A stretch of 64,000 nucleotides of DNA, taken from NCBI GenBank assembly GCA_030323885.1, contig CM059187.1, forward strand, positions 135,018,369-135,082,368. Reading direction: 5' to 3'. Under the pieces are notes generated by a model. The model worked only from the letters and a program-made list of their open reading frames with translations, was not told the origin of the DNA and searched no databases. Made by a program: the position numbers and the translations under genes. The DNA comes from Branchipolynoe longqiensis. Taxonomy: Eukaryota; Annelida; Polychaeta; Phyllodocida; Polynoidae. Shown piece after piece: positions 10,365 through 20,108 of the stretch (position 1 is its first letter; the number at the start of each line of letters is the position of its first letter).

Positions 10365-11152
10365 TGTGAGGGGGGGGGGGGAGCGCAGAAGACAGTGGTG
10401 GTGGTGTTGGTGGTGTTGGTGGTGTTGGTGGTGTTGGTGGTGTTGATGGTGTTGGTGGTGGTGGTGGTGGTAGTGGCGGCGGTGTTGGTGGTGGTGGTGG
10501 TGGTGTTACTGATGATGGTGGCGGTGGTGGTGGTGGTAGTGGTCATAGTGGTGGTAGTGGCGGTGGTGGTGGTGGTCGTAGTGGTGGCGGTCGTGGTGGC
10601 GGTGGCGGTGTTACTGGTGGTGGTGGCGGTGGTGGTGGTAGTTGCGGTGGTGGTGGTGGCAGTGGTGGTGGTGTTACTCGTGATGGTGGCAGTGGTGGTG
10701 GTGGTAGTGGTCATAGTGGTGGTAGTGGTCATAGTGGTGGTAGTGGCGGTGGTGGTGGTGTCGGTGGCGGTGTTACTGGTGGTGGTGGCAGTGGTGGTGC
10801 TGGGGGTAGTGGTCGTAGTGGCAGCGGTGGTGGTGGCAGTGGCGGTGTTACTGGTGGTGGTGGCGGTGGTGGTGGTCATAGTGGTAGTAGTGGCGGTGTT
10901 GGTGATGGTGCAAGTGGTGCTAGTGGTGGTGGTGTTAATGGTGGTGGTGGTGGTGGTGGTGGTGGTGGTGGTGGTGTTAATGGTGGTGGTGGTGGTGGCG
11001 GTAGTGGTGGTGGTGGCGGTGGTGGTGGTGGCAGCGGTGGTGGTGGTAGTGGTCATAGTGGTGGAAGTGGCGCTGGTGGTGGTGGTGGTAGTGGTGGTGT
11101 TAATGGTGGTGGTGGTGGTTGCGGTGGTGGTGGTGGTAGTGGTGGTGGGAAG
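10365..11152. repeat. Long (GGT)n trinucleotide array, about 775 bp
   Basis: After a G run at 10371-10381 the sequence is GTGGTG/GTTGGTG with GGC and AGT interruptions to about 11150. The poly-Val and poly-Thr frames on the two strands are artefacts. Confidence 0.95.
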
Positions 11153-12100
11153 AGGGATGGGGGTGGGACCACACATTCCACCACCAACATCAATCCTCGT
11201 TTAAAGCAGATTATTAAAGCCACATTGCCACACACATTTCTTCATACCACCATCGATTTTCAATTTTCAAAGCCCCCCCCCCCACCACAACCACCCACCA
11301 CCCCATCTCCCATATCACATGACGCCATTACTCCCGCCACCTCCACCTCCCCACCCACCCACCATCAACCCACACCTCATTACGAGGCAACCTACTCCCG
11401 GATCAGGCGCAAACAGGCAATGGGTTTATCTTTTTTCCCACAATCCCCCCACCCAACTTCCCACACCTCCACCCACACCCTCACCATCCCCAGTACACAT
11501 ACACACCTCCCATCCTTAAAAAGAGATCGCTCTCATTATTCCCCGTCGTCCGACATTAGTTTAACAAATTATGTTGCACCATTAGGTAATCCGGCCGGAT
11601 AAAGTGAATTTACGTCGGGCCGTGAGCAGCTTTGGAGGCAGTGTGTAATAAATGGCAGGCGCCCCCCCCACCCACCCACCCCCTTCCACCCCCACCCCCA
11701 CCCCGCAACCGTCAAAAGAAGCGGATGCCCATCTCCCTCTCCCCAACACCCTGTCCCTTATCTGCGCTATCATCAAACACGATAAGCGCAGTCTCAGCAC
11801 CGCACCACGCTAATCTCATCCCGCGTCCGGCGCCCGAAAAGGGGCTCAATATTTGATGTTCAATTTGGTTTTGATCTGACATAGGCTGGTTGCTGATTTA
11901 GCGGTGTGTTCTGCTTTAATGCTGTTGACGCCCCTGCCTCGCGTCTCCCTATACGGGCCGGCTCCTCTTCCCGCTCCCTGGTCTCCCGCTCCTCGCTCCC
12001 CGGTCCCTCTGCCCGGCGCGCCTTAATTTGGTGACTAGGTTTGCTGGTGTGCTGTATACCCAAACACCGCCCAACATCCGCAGATGCCTGCGCCTCCTCC
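11153..12100. other. Unique sequence with C-rich patches
   Basis: C/A-rich simple stretches (11270-11360, 11660-11705) alternate with non-repetitive DNA (11540-11640 and 11830-12060). The latter includes ATTAGGTAATCC and CAATTTGGTTTTGATC words. No gene was recognised. Confidence 0.4.
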
Positions 12101-12460
12101 GCCCATCCCCTCCCCCCCTCACTCTCTCCGCGCTCTCTCTCCTCTCTAGCCTTCTTTCTCCTTTTCTCTCTCCATCTCTCACATTTCCTCTCTTTCCGAA
12201 CCTCGCCAGTCTCCTCCTCCACCCATCCCTCCTCCCCCCACCTCTCCTCCTCCTCCGCACACTCCCCCCTCCCTCCCTTCCCTCCCCCCAACACACCCAC
12301 TCTTTCCACCCCTCCTTCCCCCTCCCCATACACTCTCACTCTTTCCACTTCTCCTCCTCCTCTTCCACACACTCTCCCTCCTCCTCCTCCTCCTCCTCCC
12401 CCACCTCCGCACACCTCCCTCCCATCCCCCTCTACACACACACACTCTCTCTCTCTCCAC
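12101..12460. repeat. Polypyrimidine tract
   Basis: CT-rich with CTCCTCCTC and CCCTCCC units throughout. Long frames on both strands reflect the composition only. Confidence 0.85.
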
Positions 12461-12985
12461 TTTGAAAGATGGCAATCGCATGCATGCCACGTCCATATAT
12501 CAAGCCAGAGATTTACGATGAGCTATAACCCGGGGGCTGAATCGCAGGCAGGTGAACTTTGCGGCAGGAATTAATCAAGCCGCACGGGCCGACGCAAAAC
12601 AAAGCCTGCTCAAACAAGTAGCGGCGCCGGCCGCCGCCGCATATATCACAACGTCTCAAAGAGGCAGCGCCATATTCATACCGACTCCTGATTAATGTGC
12701 CTGATTTAAATCGCCGATTCTCTCTCTCTCCCTCTCTCCCTACCCCGGCTGCCGGGACTGTCAGTGCCAGGCCGGGCCGAGCGGTAGGCGGTGGCAGGCA
12801 GTGGAAAGCGGCAGGCGGCAGGCGGTAGGCGGCAGGCAACCCCCGGCCGGGCGCCTGTGTCGAGGTGCGCCGGCGGTGCGTGTGGTGACTGGCCTTAAAA
12901 GCTCTAGACAATGGCGTTAAGTGAAGGTGCGATTTATCTTGTGTCATTAAGGGGTGGTGGGTGCCGGGGCTCAGAGGAAAAGGGT
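12461..12985. other. Unique CpG-containing island, possible regulatory DNA
   Basis: Non-repetitive sequence contains GGAATTAATCAAGCCGC, CTGATTAATGTGCCTGATTT and a GCCGCCGCATATATC stretch. A tandem GGCAGGCGGTA-like patch at 12785-12840 follows. No coding potential was recognised, and conservation cannot be judged from one sequence. Confidence 0.3.
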
Positions 12986-13735
12986 GGATGGCAGCGGGAT
13001 GGTGTGGTGGGATGGTGGGATGGTGGGATGGTGGGATGGTGGGGATGGTGAGCTGTGAAAGGCGGACAGAAAGAGAGACAAGCAAGAGCGACGTGTGGGT
13101 GTAGGGCGAGAGAAGGAAGGAGAGGAGTGGGGGGTGAACATATGGGGAGAAGTAGGAAGCTGGGAGGGAGGGAGAGAGGAGGTAGAAGGAGAGAGAGAGA
13201 GAGGGAGAGGGAGAAAGAGGTGGAAGGAGGGAGTGGGAAGGGTGGAGAAGGAGAGGGGAGGGGAGGGAGGGAGTGGGTGGAGAAGGGAGAAGGGAGAGAG
13301 GGAGGGGGAGGGGGAGAGAGGGAAGGAGGGGAGGGAGAGAGGGAGGGGAGGGAGGGAGGGGAGGGGAGGGGAGGGGAGGGGGGAGGGGAGGGAGGGAGAG
13401 GAAGGGAGGGGAGAGGAGGGGCGGGGAGGGGAGGGGAGGGGAGGGAGGGGAGGGGAGGGGAGGAGGGGGGAGGGGAGGGGGGAGGTAGTGAGGACGAAAG
13501 AGGGACGGGCGGGTGGAGGGGAGAAAGGTGGGGGGAGAGGAAGGGAGGGCGAAGGAGTGGGGAATGAAAGGGGAGGGAGGGCATAAGGAGAGGAGAGGGG
13601 AGAGGGGAGAGGGGGAGCAGAGAGGGGGTGGAAAGAGAGGATAGGGGTAGGGGATGCAGGGCGGAAAGAGGAGGGAGGGCGGAAGAAGGGGAAAAGGCGG
13701 ACTGGGAGGGGACGGAGGGAGGAGGGGGGGATCGG
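12986..13735. repeat. Polypurine tract (GGGA/GGGGA) with (GGGATGGT)n lead-in
   Basis: A (GGGATGGTG)n patch at 12995-13045 leads into about 690 bp of nearly pure purine. From 13300 to 13480 it is almost perfect GGGGA/GGGA. Confidence 0.95.
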
Positions 13736-14320
13736 GCACTTGGAGCCAGTAGTTTGTGGGTTGGCCCAGCAGGTGGAAAGCTCTTCAGGAATCTTACCTA
13801 CACACACATACACACGCCCACACACCATACAACTGCCACACCGCCCAGCTCCAGTCTGCGCCATGCCATCACCTCTCCCCTTCTATTAAATCAACAACTT
13901 TCATTTGCACAGGCCGACGACAAAAAAAAAAGGAAGCTAGTTTCAGTGCCATAAAACATGCATGCGGCGGTTCGGCAACAATAGGCGGGTTGGTTGGATG
14001 GTTGGGCATACCGGCAGCCGGGCAATGGCAGGCTTGTTGAAACAGACGGCTGGTGGGTGGGTGGTGGGGGTGTGGGAGGGAGGTCTCCTCACACGGCCCA
14101 CCCACCACCACTATGGCCGCCCAGCGCTGATCAGACGGCAAAGGGTAATCAGGAGAGGGAGGAAAAACACAGCGGGGGTTCCTTTCAAAACACAGGGGCC
14201 TTAATTACCGGAGAGAAATGGGCAAAGTGCTCAAAGTTGGCCTTGGAGAAGGAGGAGGAGGAGAAGGAGGAGAAGGAGAAGGAGGAGAAAAAGGAGCGGG
14301 CTGGTGGACGAGTGGGCAGG
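13736..14320. other. Unique sequence, no gene seen
   Basis: Mixed sequence with a short CACACA patch at 13798-13830 and an (AGGAGG)n patch at 14245-14300. No recognisable gene. Confidence 0.4.
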
Positions 14321-14324
14321 CGGG

Positions 14325-15085
14325 TGAGTGGGTGTGTGGGTGTGTGGGTGAGTGTGTGGGTGAGTGTGTGGGTGAGTAGGTGAGTGGGTGGGCGGGTGAA
14401 AGTGGGCAGGTGAGTGGGTGAGTGGATGAGTGGGCGGGTGAGTAGGCGGGTGAGTGGGTGAATGGGCGGCCGGGTGAGTGGGCAGGCGGATGGGTGATTG
14501 GGCGAGTGAGGGGGTGGGTGAGTGGGCGGGCAGGTGATTGGGTGAGTGGGCGTGTGATTGGGCGGGCGCGTGAGTGGCGCATGAGTGTGCGGGCAGGTGA
14601 GTTGGCGAGTGGGCGGGTGAGTGAGCGAGTGGGCGGGCGGGTGAGTGGGCGCGTGAGTGGGCGGGCAGGTGAGTGGGCGTGTGATTGGGCGGGCAGGTGA
14701 GTGGGTGGGTGATTGGGCGGGCAGGTGAGGGGTGAGTGGGTGGGTGACTGGGCGGATGAGTGGGCAGGCGGGGTTGAGTGGGTGGACAGGTGAGTGGGCG
14801 GGTGAGTGAGTGGGGGCGGGCGGGTGAGGGGGGGGCAGGTGAGTGGGTGAGTGGGTGCGTGAGTGGGCGGGCAGGTGAGTGGGTGAGTGGGCGGGTGAGT
14901 GGGCGGGCGGTGAGTGGGCGTGTGAGTGCGCAGGCGGGTGAGTGGGCGCGTGAGTGGGCGGGCAGGTCAGTGGGCAAGTGGGTGGGTGAGTGAGTGGGCA
15001 GGTGGGTGAGTTGGCACGTGAGTGGGCGGGCAGGTGGGTGGGTGGGCGGGTGAGTGGGTGAGTGGGTGGGCGGGTGGACGTGCCT
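14325..15085. repeat. GTGAGTGGGCGG minisatellite
   Basis: Degenerate 4- and 12-bp units built on GAGTGGGCGGGT run for about 760 bp. Minus-strand Pro/His/Ser-rich frames are artefacts. Confidence 0.95.
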
Positions 15086-15159
15086 GTGGCGGTCTCTCTT
15101 ATCTACAAGCTATTTCATAGTAGGTATAGGGACACAGTACGCCCCTTTAATAGTAAGCC

Positions 15160-15860
15160 CCTTTTAGTGTATGTGTGTTTGTGTAGATGTGTAGCCGTGG
15201 ATGTTTGTGTTTATGTGTGTGAGTGTGGGCCATATGTGCAGGTTTGTTGCTGTGTGCTTGTGTTTATGCGCTTTTGTGATTGCACATGTGTTTGTGTTTT
15301 ACGTGTGTGTGCTTGTGTATAGGTTTTGTATCTGCGTGGTTACGTGTGGGTGTGTGTGTGCAAGTGCTTTTGTGTGTATATGTGTACATGTGTGGTTGTG
15401 TAACATATGCATGCGTGTGAGCAGGCATGTTTGTTTGTGCATATGTATTTGTCTGTGGTTGTGTGTATGTGCATGCTATATTAAATGTGTGTATATGGGC
15501 AAGTGCAGTTGTTTGTGCATGGGTGTTTTTGCATAGGTGTGCATGTGTGTTTGTGTGTGCAGGTGTGTGTGTGTATGTGCATGTGGGTTTTGTGATTGTG
15601 GGTATGTGCATGTTAAATCAAATGTGTATATGTGCATGTGCGTGTCTGTGTGCATGCATGTGTATGTGTGCATGTGTGTGTAGGTGTGGACTCAGATATT
15701 TTTGTCTGTGTATGTGTGTTTGTGTGATTGTATATATCTGTGTGCTAAATCAAATGTGTGTACGTGTGTATGTACAGGTGTTTGTCCACGCATGTTTGTG
15801 TATAGGTGTGCATGCGTGTTTGTGTGCGTATGTATGTGTGGTTTGAGAGGATTATTTGTT
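15160..15860. repeat. TG-rich degenerate microsatellite
   Basis: GTGTGT-rich with frequent GCATGTG and TTTGTGTG words. Segments containing TTAAATCAAATGTGTATATG or close variants recur about every 70-130 bp. Confidence 0.85.
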
Positions 15861-15870
15861 AGCACACATA

Positions 15871-16355
15871 CACAAGTCAGGTTTTTCTTCCGTCTCGGTG
15901 TGAAGTAGAAGATAAACAGGAAAGTAAATGACCTTACACTTCCAGACACTTATATACACATTAGAGTCAGGACATTAAGATTCGACGTGCGAACGATAAT
16001 AGATGTACTCACGCATCTTGGCACATGCGCAAACAGTGCTTGCATTCAAAGAAAAAAAGGACACTTAAAATTGAATCATTCATCGCGTGCAAATTACATT
16101 CTTAAACACGGTCCTATTTTCAACGACAATATTTTTAATGGCGATGCTTTCAATTCAGATTGACGACGAAATCTTACATTACCGGCGAATTGAAAGGGGG
16201 GAGGGGGTTACTTGAGAAATAATAACATATTGAATGAAGATGGAAATGGCTCGGCCCGTATGATAATGAAGGCACTACACATGTCTGCGAACATTCAATC
16301 AATCCGGATGGAAAAAATAAACAGCCTGGAGACGAGGCGGACAGGGAGGGGAGGG
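15871..16355. other. Unique sequence left of the gap
   Basis: AT-balanced, non-repetitive DNA up to the N run. It has none of the high-GC character of the retroelement on the other side and does not resemble RT coding sequence. The 5' boundary of the retroelement is therefore inside the gap. Confidence 0.45.
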
Positions 16356-16855
16356 NNNNNNNNNNNNNNNNNNNNNNNNNNNNNNNNNNNNNNNNNNNNN
16401 NNNNNNNNNNNNNNNNNNNNNNNNNNNNNNNNNNNNNNNNNNNNNNNNNNNNNNNNNNNNNNNNNNNNNNNNNNNNNNNNNNNNNNNNNNNNNNNNNNNN
16501 NNNNNNNNNNNNNNNNNNNNNNNNNNNNNNNNNNNNNNNNNNNNNNNNNNNNNNNNNNNNNNNNNNNNNNNNNNNNNNNNNNNNNNNNNNNNNNNNNNNN
16601 NNNNNNNNNNNNNNNNNNNNNNNNNNNNNNNNNNNNNNNNNNNNNNNNNNNNNNNNNNNNNNNNNNNNNNNNNNNNNNNNNNNNNNNNNNNNNNNNNNNN
16701 NNNNNNNNNNNNNNNNNNNNNNNNNNNNNNNNNNNNNNNNNNNNNNNNNNNNNNNNNNNNNNNNNNNNNNNNNNNNNNNNNNNNNNNNNNNNNNNNNNNN
16801 NNNNNNNNNNNNNNNNNNNNNNNNNNNNNNNNNNNNNNNNNNNNNNNNNNNNNNN
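16356..16855. other. Assembly gap, exactly 500 N
   Basis: A run of exactly 500 N, typical of a placeholder of unknown true size. It hides the 5' end of the retroelement, including its A1 repeat, and the left junction with the host DNA. Confidence 0.98.
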
Positions 16856-17835
16856 CCAGGCCACAGCAGAGATCCATGCCCGGATCGACGCCCTCGTGTC
16901 CGGCGAGGCGCCTCCCGTCCCAGAGGAGCCGCTACCGGCGGCACGACACCGTCCCGCGCCGACACCTCGGGCGCGCGCCACCAATGCAGCCCGTCCCCCG
17001 CCGCCGCCTCACGGGAGCCTGCCCGCCCCCCCCGACGGCGGAGTACCTGAGGTACCGTCACCTATCCACCCAAGCACCAGCCAGCACGTCCCAGGCCTAC
17101 CAGGAGGACGTCACCCGCCACAGCCCCGCCTCCGCGGCCGACGCCGTCCGCGAGATCCTGGCCTCCGCCGAGGCGCGCCACTCCACCAGGCGCCAAGGTA
17201 TACCGGCCGATTACCTCTTTCCCTCTGATCTGGTGCAGCGAGGGGCGGAGAGGAAGCCGGTGAAACGAGGGGAGGCCACTAAGGACGAATACACCCTCGC
17301 CCTGCTGCACCTCCTCGACCACCACGACTTCCCCTCTCACTCCGCCCCGGGACTGCACCACCACCTCCTCGGGGTTTGCCGGGACAATCTTATTTACCCT
17401 TGGGCCACAGTCCGCCGATACTCGGAGACTGTGTTCTCTGCGATCGCGGACGGTACCCTCCCCAACGGGTGGCACGACATCGTCGCGATAAACCTCCTCA
17501 GGCTTGATTGCCTAGCCATGCCAGTCCAGTCCGCCCCCACCCAACCGAGGCCCCTCGACACTGCAAAACCCCGCCCCCAGCCCCGCGCCAACACCGATAC
17601 CCGCATCCCCTACTCCCGGGAGACCAACGGGGCGCTCTGCTACGCATGGAACCGGGACCCGACCTCATGCACCCACGCTGCCCCGGGGGAGGTTCACGGC
17701 CAAGGGGGCGCCAAGCTGCGCCACGCCTGCGCCTACTGCGCGAATGTGCGCAAAATGCTGACCGTCCACAGTGAGGATGCCTGTCTTGCCAAGCGTGCGC
17801 GCGCAGCTGCCCCGGCCTCCTCCTCGGATTTTTAA
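16856..17835 (+). CDS. gag: Gag-like ORF1 of the Ngaro-like element (5' end in gap)
   Basis: The presumed nucleocapsid/coat protein of the retroelement. The start is lost in the gap. The convincing part is about codons 17060-17835. A helical region (DAVREILASAEARHSTRRQG, then LLHLLDHHDF and YPWATVRRYSETVFSAI) is followed by a Pro-rich linker. A C-terminal Cys/His cluster starts at CYAWNRDPTSC (17638) and continues through HACAYC to a final His and Cys. This resembles the zinc-binding tail of other Ngaro/DIRS gag proteins. Between 16857 and about 17090 the neighbouring frame also looks protein-like (EIHARIDALVSGEAPPVPEE), so a one-base shift near the eight-C run at 17024-17033 is possible. The frame ends at TAA 17833-17835 and overlaps the RT frame, which lies at -1. 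Confidence 0.7.
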
Positions 17836-20108
17836 AGAGCCGGCACCTCCAGCCCGGCCCGGAGGTCCCTAACCGGCCCATCTACCACGACGCCGTCCCC
17901 CGATCCTGCTCCAGCCGCCCCGACACCAGCCCTACCGACAGTGCCCCCCGCACTGCCCCCACGCCCGAGGCGCGGCCTGACCGCCGCCTCGGCACGGCCG
18001 CACCCCCCGGCCACCTCGGGCCCCAGCGCCCGCTCATCAAGGCTCCCACCGCCTACCGGCCTCAGTCGCCCATCAACCCCGACCCTGAAGACCACCTTGA
18101 CCCAGGCGACACTGCCTTCCTCTGCCCGCCCCACGACCCCCCCGACCCCATCCCCCGCCCACCCGTCCCGACTCCCGCCCCCCCCGACCCCGACCCCCCG
18201 CCCCCCACCCCCCACGCCTTTGCCGCCCCCTTAGCCAGCCCCCGCCGCACCTCCTCCCCCTCCCCCCGCCCCCAGACCAACCCCCCCGCCGCCTCCCTAG
18301 ACGAGCCCACCGTCGACGTCCTCGACCCCGACCTCCAGGACACCCTCCCCGCAGCCCCCTCCTGCGGCCCCACCCCCTTCCAGTACCGCCCTACCATCCT
18401 CGCCGCCTGGCCCCACACCTCTGGCGAGGCGTGGGACCGCTACCCTAACATCCGCCATACCTACACCACCCTCCGGGAAGCGGGCCTCCCTAATTTTTTG
18501 GCCGCCCGCATTCCCCTCCCCTCAGGCCTCCACATCCAGGCCTGGCGGTCCCGCCTCCAGGACTACCCTGACCAGGCCGTCCTGGACCTCCTCGAGTTCG
18601 GTTTTCCCTCGAACTACTCTGCCCCCAGCATCCCCCGCCCCACCTTCACCAACCACCGCGAGCCTCGCGAATTTCTCTCCCACATCCAGAGCTTTATCGA
18701 GTCCGAGCTCGCCCTCGGTGCCCTCATCGGCCCCTTCCACGTTCCCCCCTTTTCCCCCTGGACGCAGGTCTCGCCCATGATGACCCGCCCCAAGTCCGAC
18801 CCCGGTAAGAGGCGGGTCATCGTGGACCTTTCATATCCCCGAGGTGCCAGCGTCAACTCCGGCATCCCACGCCGGGAATACCTCGGGGAACCCCACGCAT
18901 ATACCCTCCCGTCCGTCGCCGACGTGGGCCGCCGCCTCGTCTCCGAGGGCGTAGGGGCCTACGTCTGGTCAGCGGACATCTCCCGGGCCTACCGCCAGCT
19001 CCGGGCCGACCCTCTCTCCTGCCCCCTGTTCGGGATATCCCTTAACGGAGCCACCTACATCGACCTCGCCCTCCCCTTCGGCTGCCGCTCCTCGGGCGCG
19101 GCCTGTGTCCGCGTCACCTCGGCGGTGGCCTGGATCCTCCGGCGCGAGGGCTTCCACGCCCTCGTCTACGTCGATGATTTCATCGGCTGCGAGGGCTCCT
19201 ACTTGAGGGCCTGCGAAGCTTTTGACGCCTTCATGGCCCTCACTTCAGCCCTCGGCCTCGACGTGGCACCCGGAAAGTGTCATCCCCCGGCTGTCCGCCT
19301 TCAATGGCTCGGGTTCGCCCTCGACACTGAGGCGATGACCATCCGGGTCGCCCCCGGCAAGATCCAGGCCCTCGTCGACGACTGCGAGGCCCGCGTCGCC
19401 CGGCCCACCCTCGGGAAGCAGGAGCTCCAGAGTCTCCTGGGGCGCCTCAACCATGTGAGCAGCTGCGTGCTCCCCGGCCGGAAGTTCATGGCCCAGCTCC
19501 TCGGGGCGCTGCGCAGCTGCCTCGGGGCCCCCACCATCACCCTCGCCGACGACGCCCTCCGGGACCTGAGATGGTTCGCCGCCTACGGCCGAATCTCGAA
19601 CGGCCTGCACCTCCTCCGCGCCCCGGAGGGCCGCCGCTGGGTGATAGAGTGCGACTCCTGCCTCACCGGGGGCGGGGCTTTCTCCCAGTCCCACTACTAC
19701 GCCCGAGGGTATTCTAAAGCCTTCCAATCACGCTTCGGCAACATCCACGAGCTTGAGGCGATCAACCTCGTCGTCGCCCTGCGCGCCCTCCTCCCGGACG
19801 ACGTCGCGGGGTCGACGGTGATCATTAATACCGATAACATGGCCTCCGCCCTTGCCCTCGAGTCCGGCCGCGCCCGAGACGTCACCCTCGGGACCTGCGC
19901 TCGGGAGCTCTGGCTCATGGCAGCCACGGGCTCCTTCACCCTCCATATCATCCACAAGCCCGGCGCCGACCTCCTCCTCGCGGACGCCCTCAGCCGCGCC
20001 CACATGCCCGGCCCCTGGGAGGCGACGGCCCGCGGCGAGGTGGCCCGCCTCGGGCTGCTCCCAGTTATCATCACCCATGACGCCTTCCCCTTCTTCCCCG
20101 GCCTCTAG
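17775..20108 (+). CDS. pol: Reverse transcriptase-RNase H polyprotein (ORF2)
   Basis: Copies element RNA to DNA and removes the RNA strand. The frame is stop-free from 17775, inside gag, to TAG at 20106-20108 (777 residues). I see no ATG start upstream of the RT core. Residues 1-200 form a Pro-rich linker. An N-terminal motif IPLPSGLHIQAWRSRL followed by DLLEFGFPSNY is typical of Ngaro/DIRS RT. The RT core has KRRVIVDLSYPRG, SADISRAYRQL (catalytic Asp near residue 401) and YVDD at 465-468 (nt 19167-19178). The RNase H domain follows with the acidic set complete: Asp627 (IECDS), Glu659 (HELEA), Asp687 (NTDN) and Asp737 (LADALSR). No stop or frameshift interrupts it, so the enzyme could be functional. 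The downstream YR frame opens in the -1 frame at 20081, overlapping its last 28 bases. Confidence 0.92.
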   Translation, partial: GCLSCQACARSCPGLLLGFLKSRHLQPGPEVPNRPIYHDAVPRSCSSRPDTSPTDSAPRTAPTPEARPDRRLGTAAPPGHLGPQRPLIKAPTAYRPQSPINPDPEDHLDPGDTAFLCPPHDPPDPIPRPPVPTPAPPDPDPPPPTPHAFAAPLASPRRTSSPSPRPQTNPPAASLDEPTVDVLDPDLQDTLPAAPSCGPTPFQYRPTILAAWPHTSGEAWDRYPNIRHTYTTLREAGLPNFLAARIPLPSGLHIQAWRSRLQDYPDQAVLDLLEFGFPSNYSAPSIPRPTFTNHREPREFLSHIQSFIESELALGALIGPFHVPPFSPWTQVSPMMTRPKSDPGKRRVIVDLSYPRGASVNSGIPRREYLGEPHAYTLPSVADVGRRLVSEGVGAYVWSADISRAYRQLRADPLSCPLFGISLNGATYIDLALPFGCRSSGAACVRVTSAVAWILRREGFHALVYVDDFIGCEGSYLRACEAFDAFMALTSALGLDVAPGKCHPPAVRLQWLGFALDTEAMTIRVAPGKIQALVDDCEARVARPTLGKQELQSLLGRLNHVSSCVLPGRKFMAQLLGALRSCLGAPTITLADDALRDLRWFAAYGRISNGLHLLRAPEGRRWVIECDSCLTGGGAFSQSHYYARGYSKAFQSRFGNIHELEAINLVVALRALLPDDVAGSTVIINTDNMASALALESGRARDVTLGTCARELWLMAATGSFTLHIIHKPGADLLLADALSRAHMPGPWEATARGEVARLGLLPVIITHDAFPFFPGL
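17829..17835 (+). promoter_or_regulatory. Candidate -1 ribosomal frameshift site (T TTT TAA)
   Basis: The last gag sense codon is TTT (17830-17832), preceded by T and followed by the TAA stop. A tRNA-Phe on TTT can slip back one base and re-pair perfectly with TTT at 17829-17831. Reading then continues TTA AAG into the RT frame, which is open from 17775. It is not a perfect X XXY YYZ heptamer, because the second triplet is TTA. The inference rests on the overlap and the lack of an obvious RT start codon. Confidence 0.4.

Noticed and set aside
10322..11204. Poly-Thr and poly-Val frames of about 280 residues on opposite strands
   Set aside because: Direct products of the (GGT)n array.
12513..13864. 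Pro/Ser-rich minus-strand frames up to 408 residues
   Set aside because: Artefact of the polypurine tract; three overlapping frames are open at once.
14231..14977. His/Pro/Ser-rich minus-strand frame of 248 residues
   Set aside because: Translation of the GTGAGTGGGCGG minisatellite.
16174..17061. Frames crossing the N run
   Set aside because: Continuity through unknown bases is meaningless; only the part right of the gap was used.
17775..20108. Treating the RT element as a DIRS or LTR element
   Set aside because: No inverted terminal repeats, LTRs, protease, DDE integrase or methyltransferase were seen; the split direct repeat and YR favour Ngaro.
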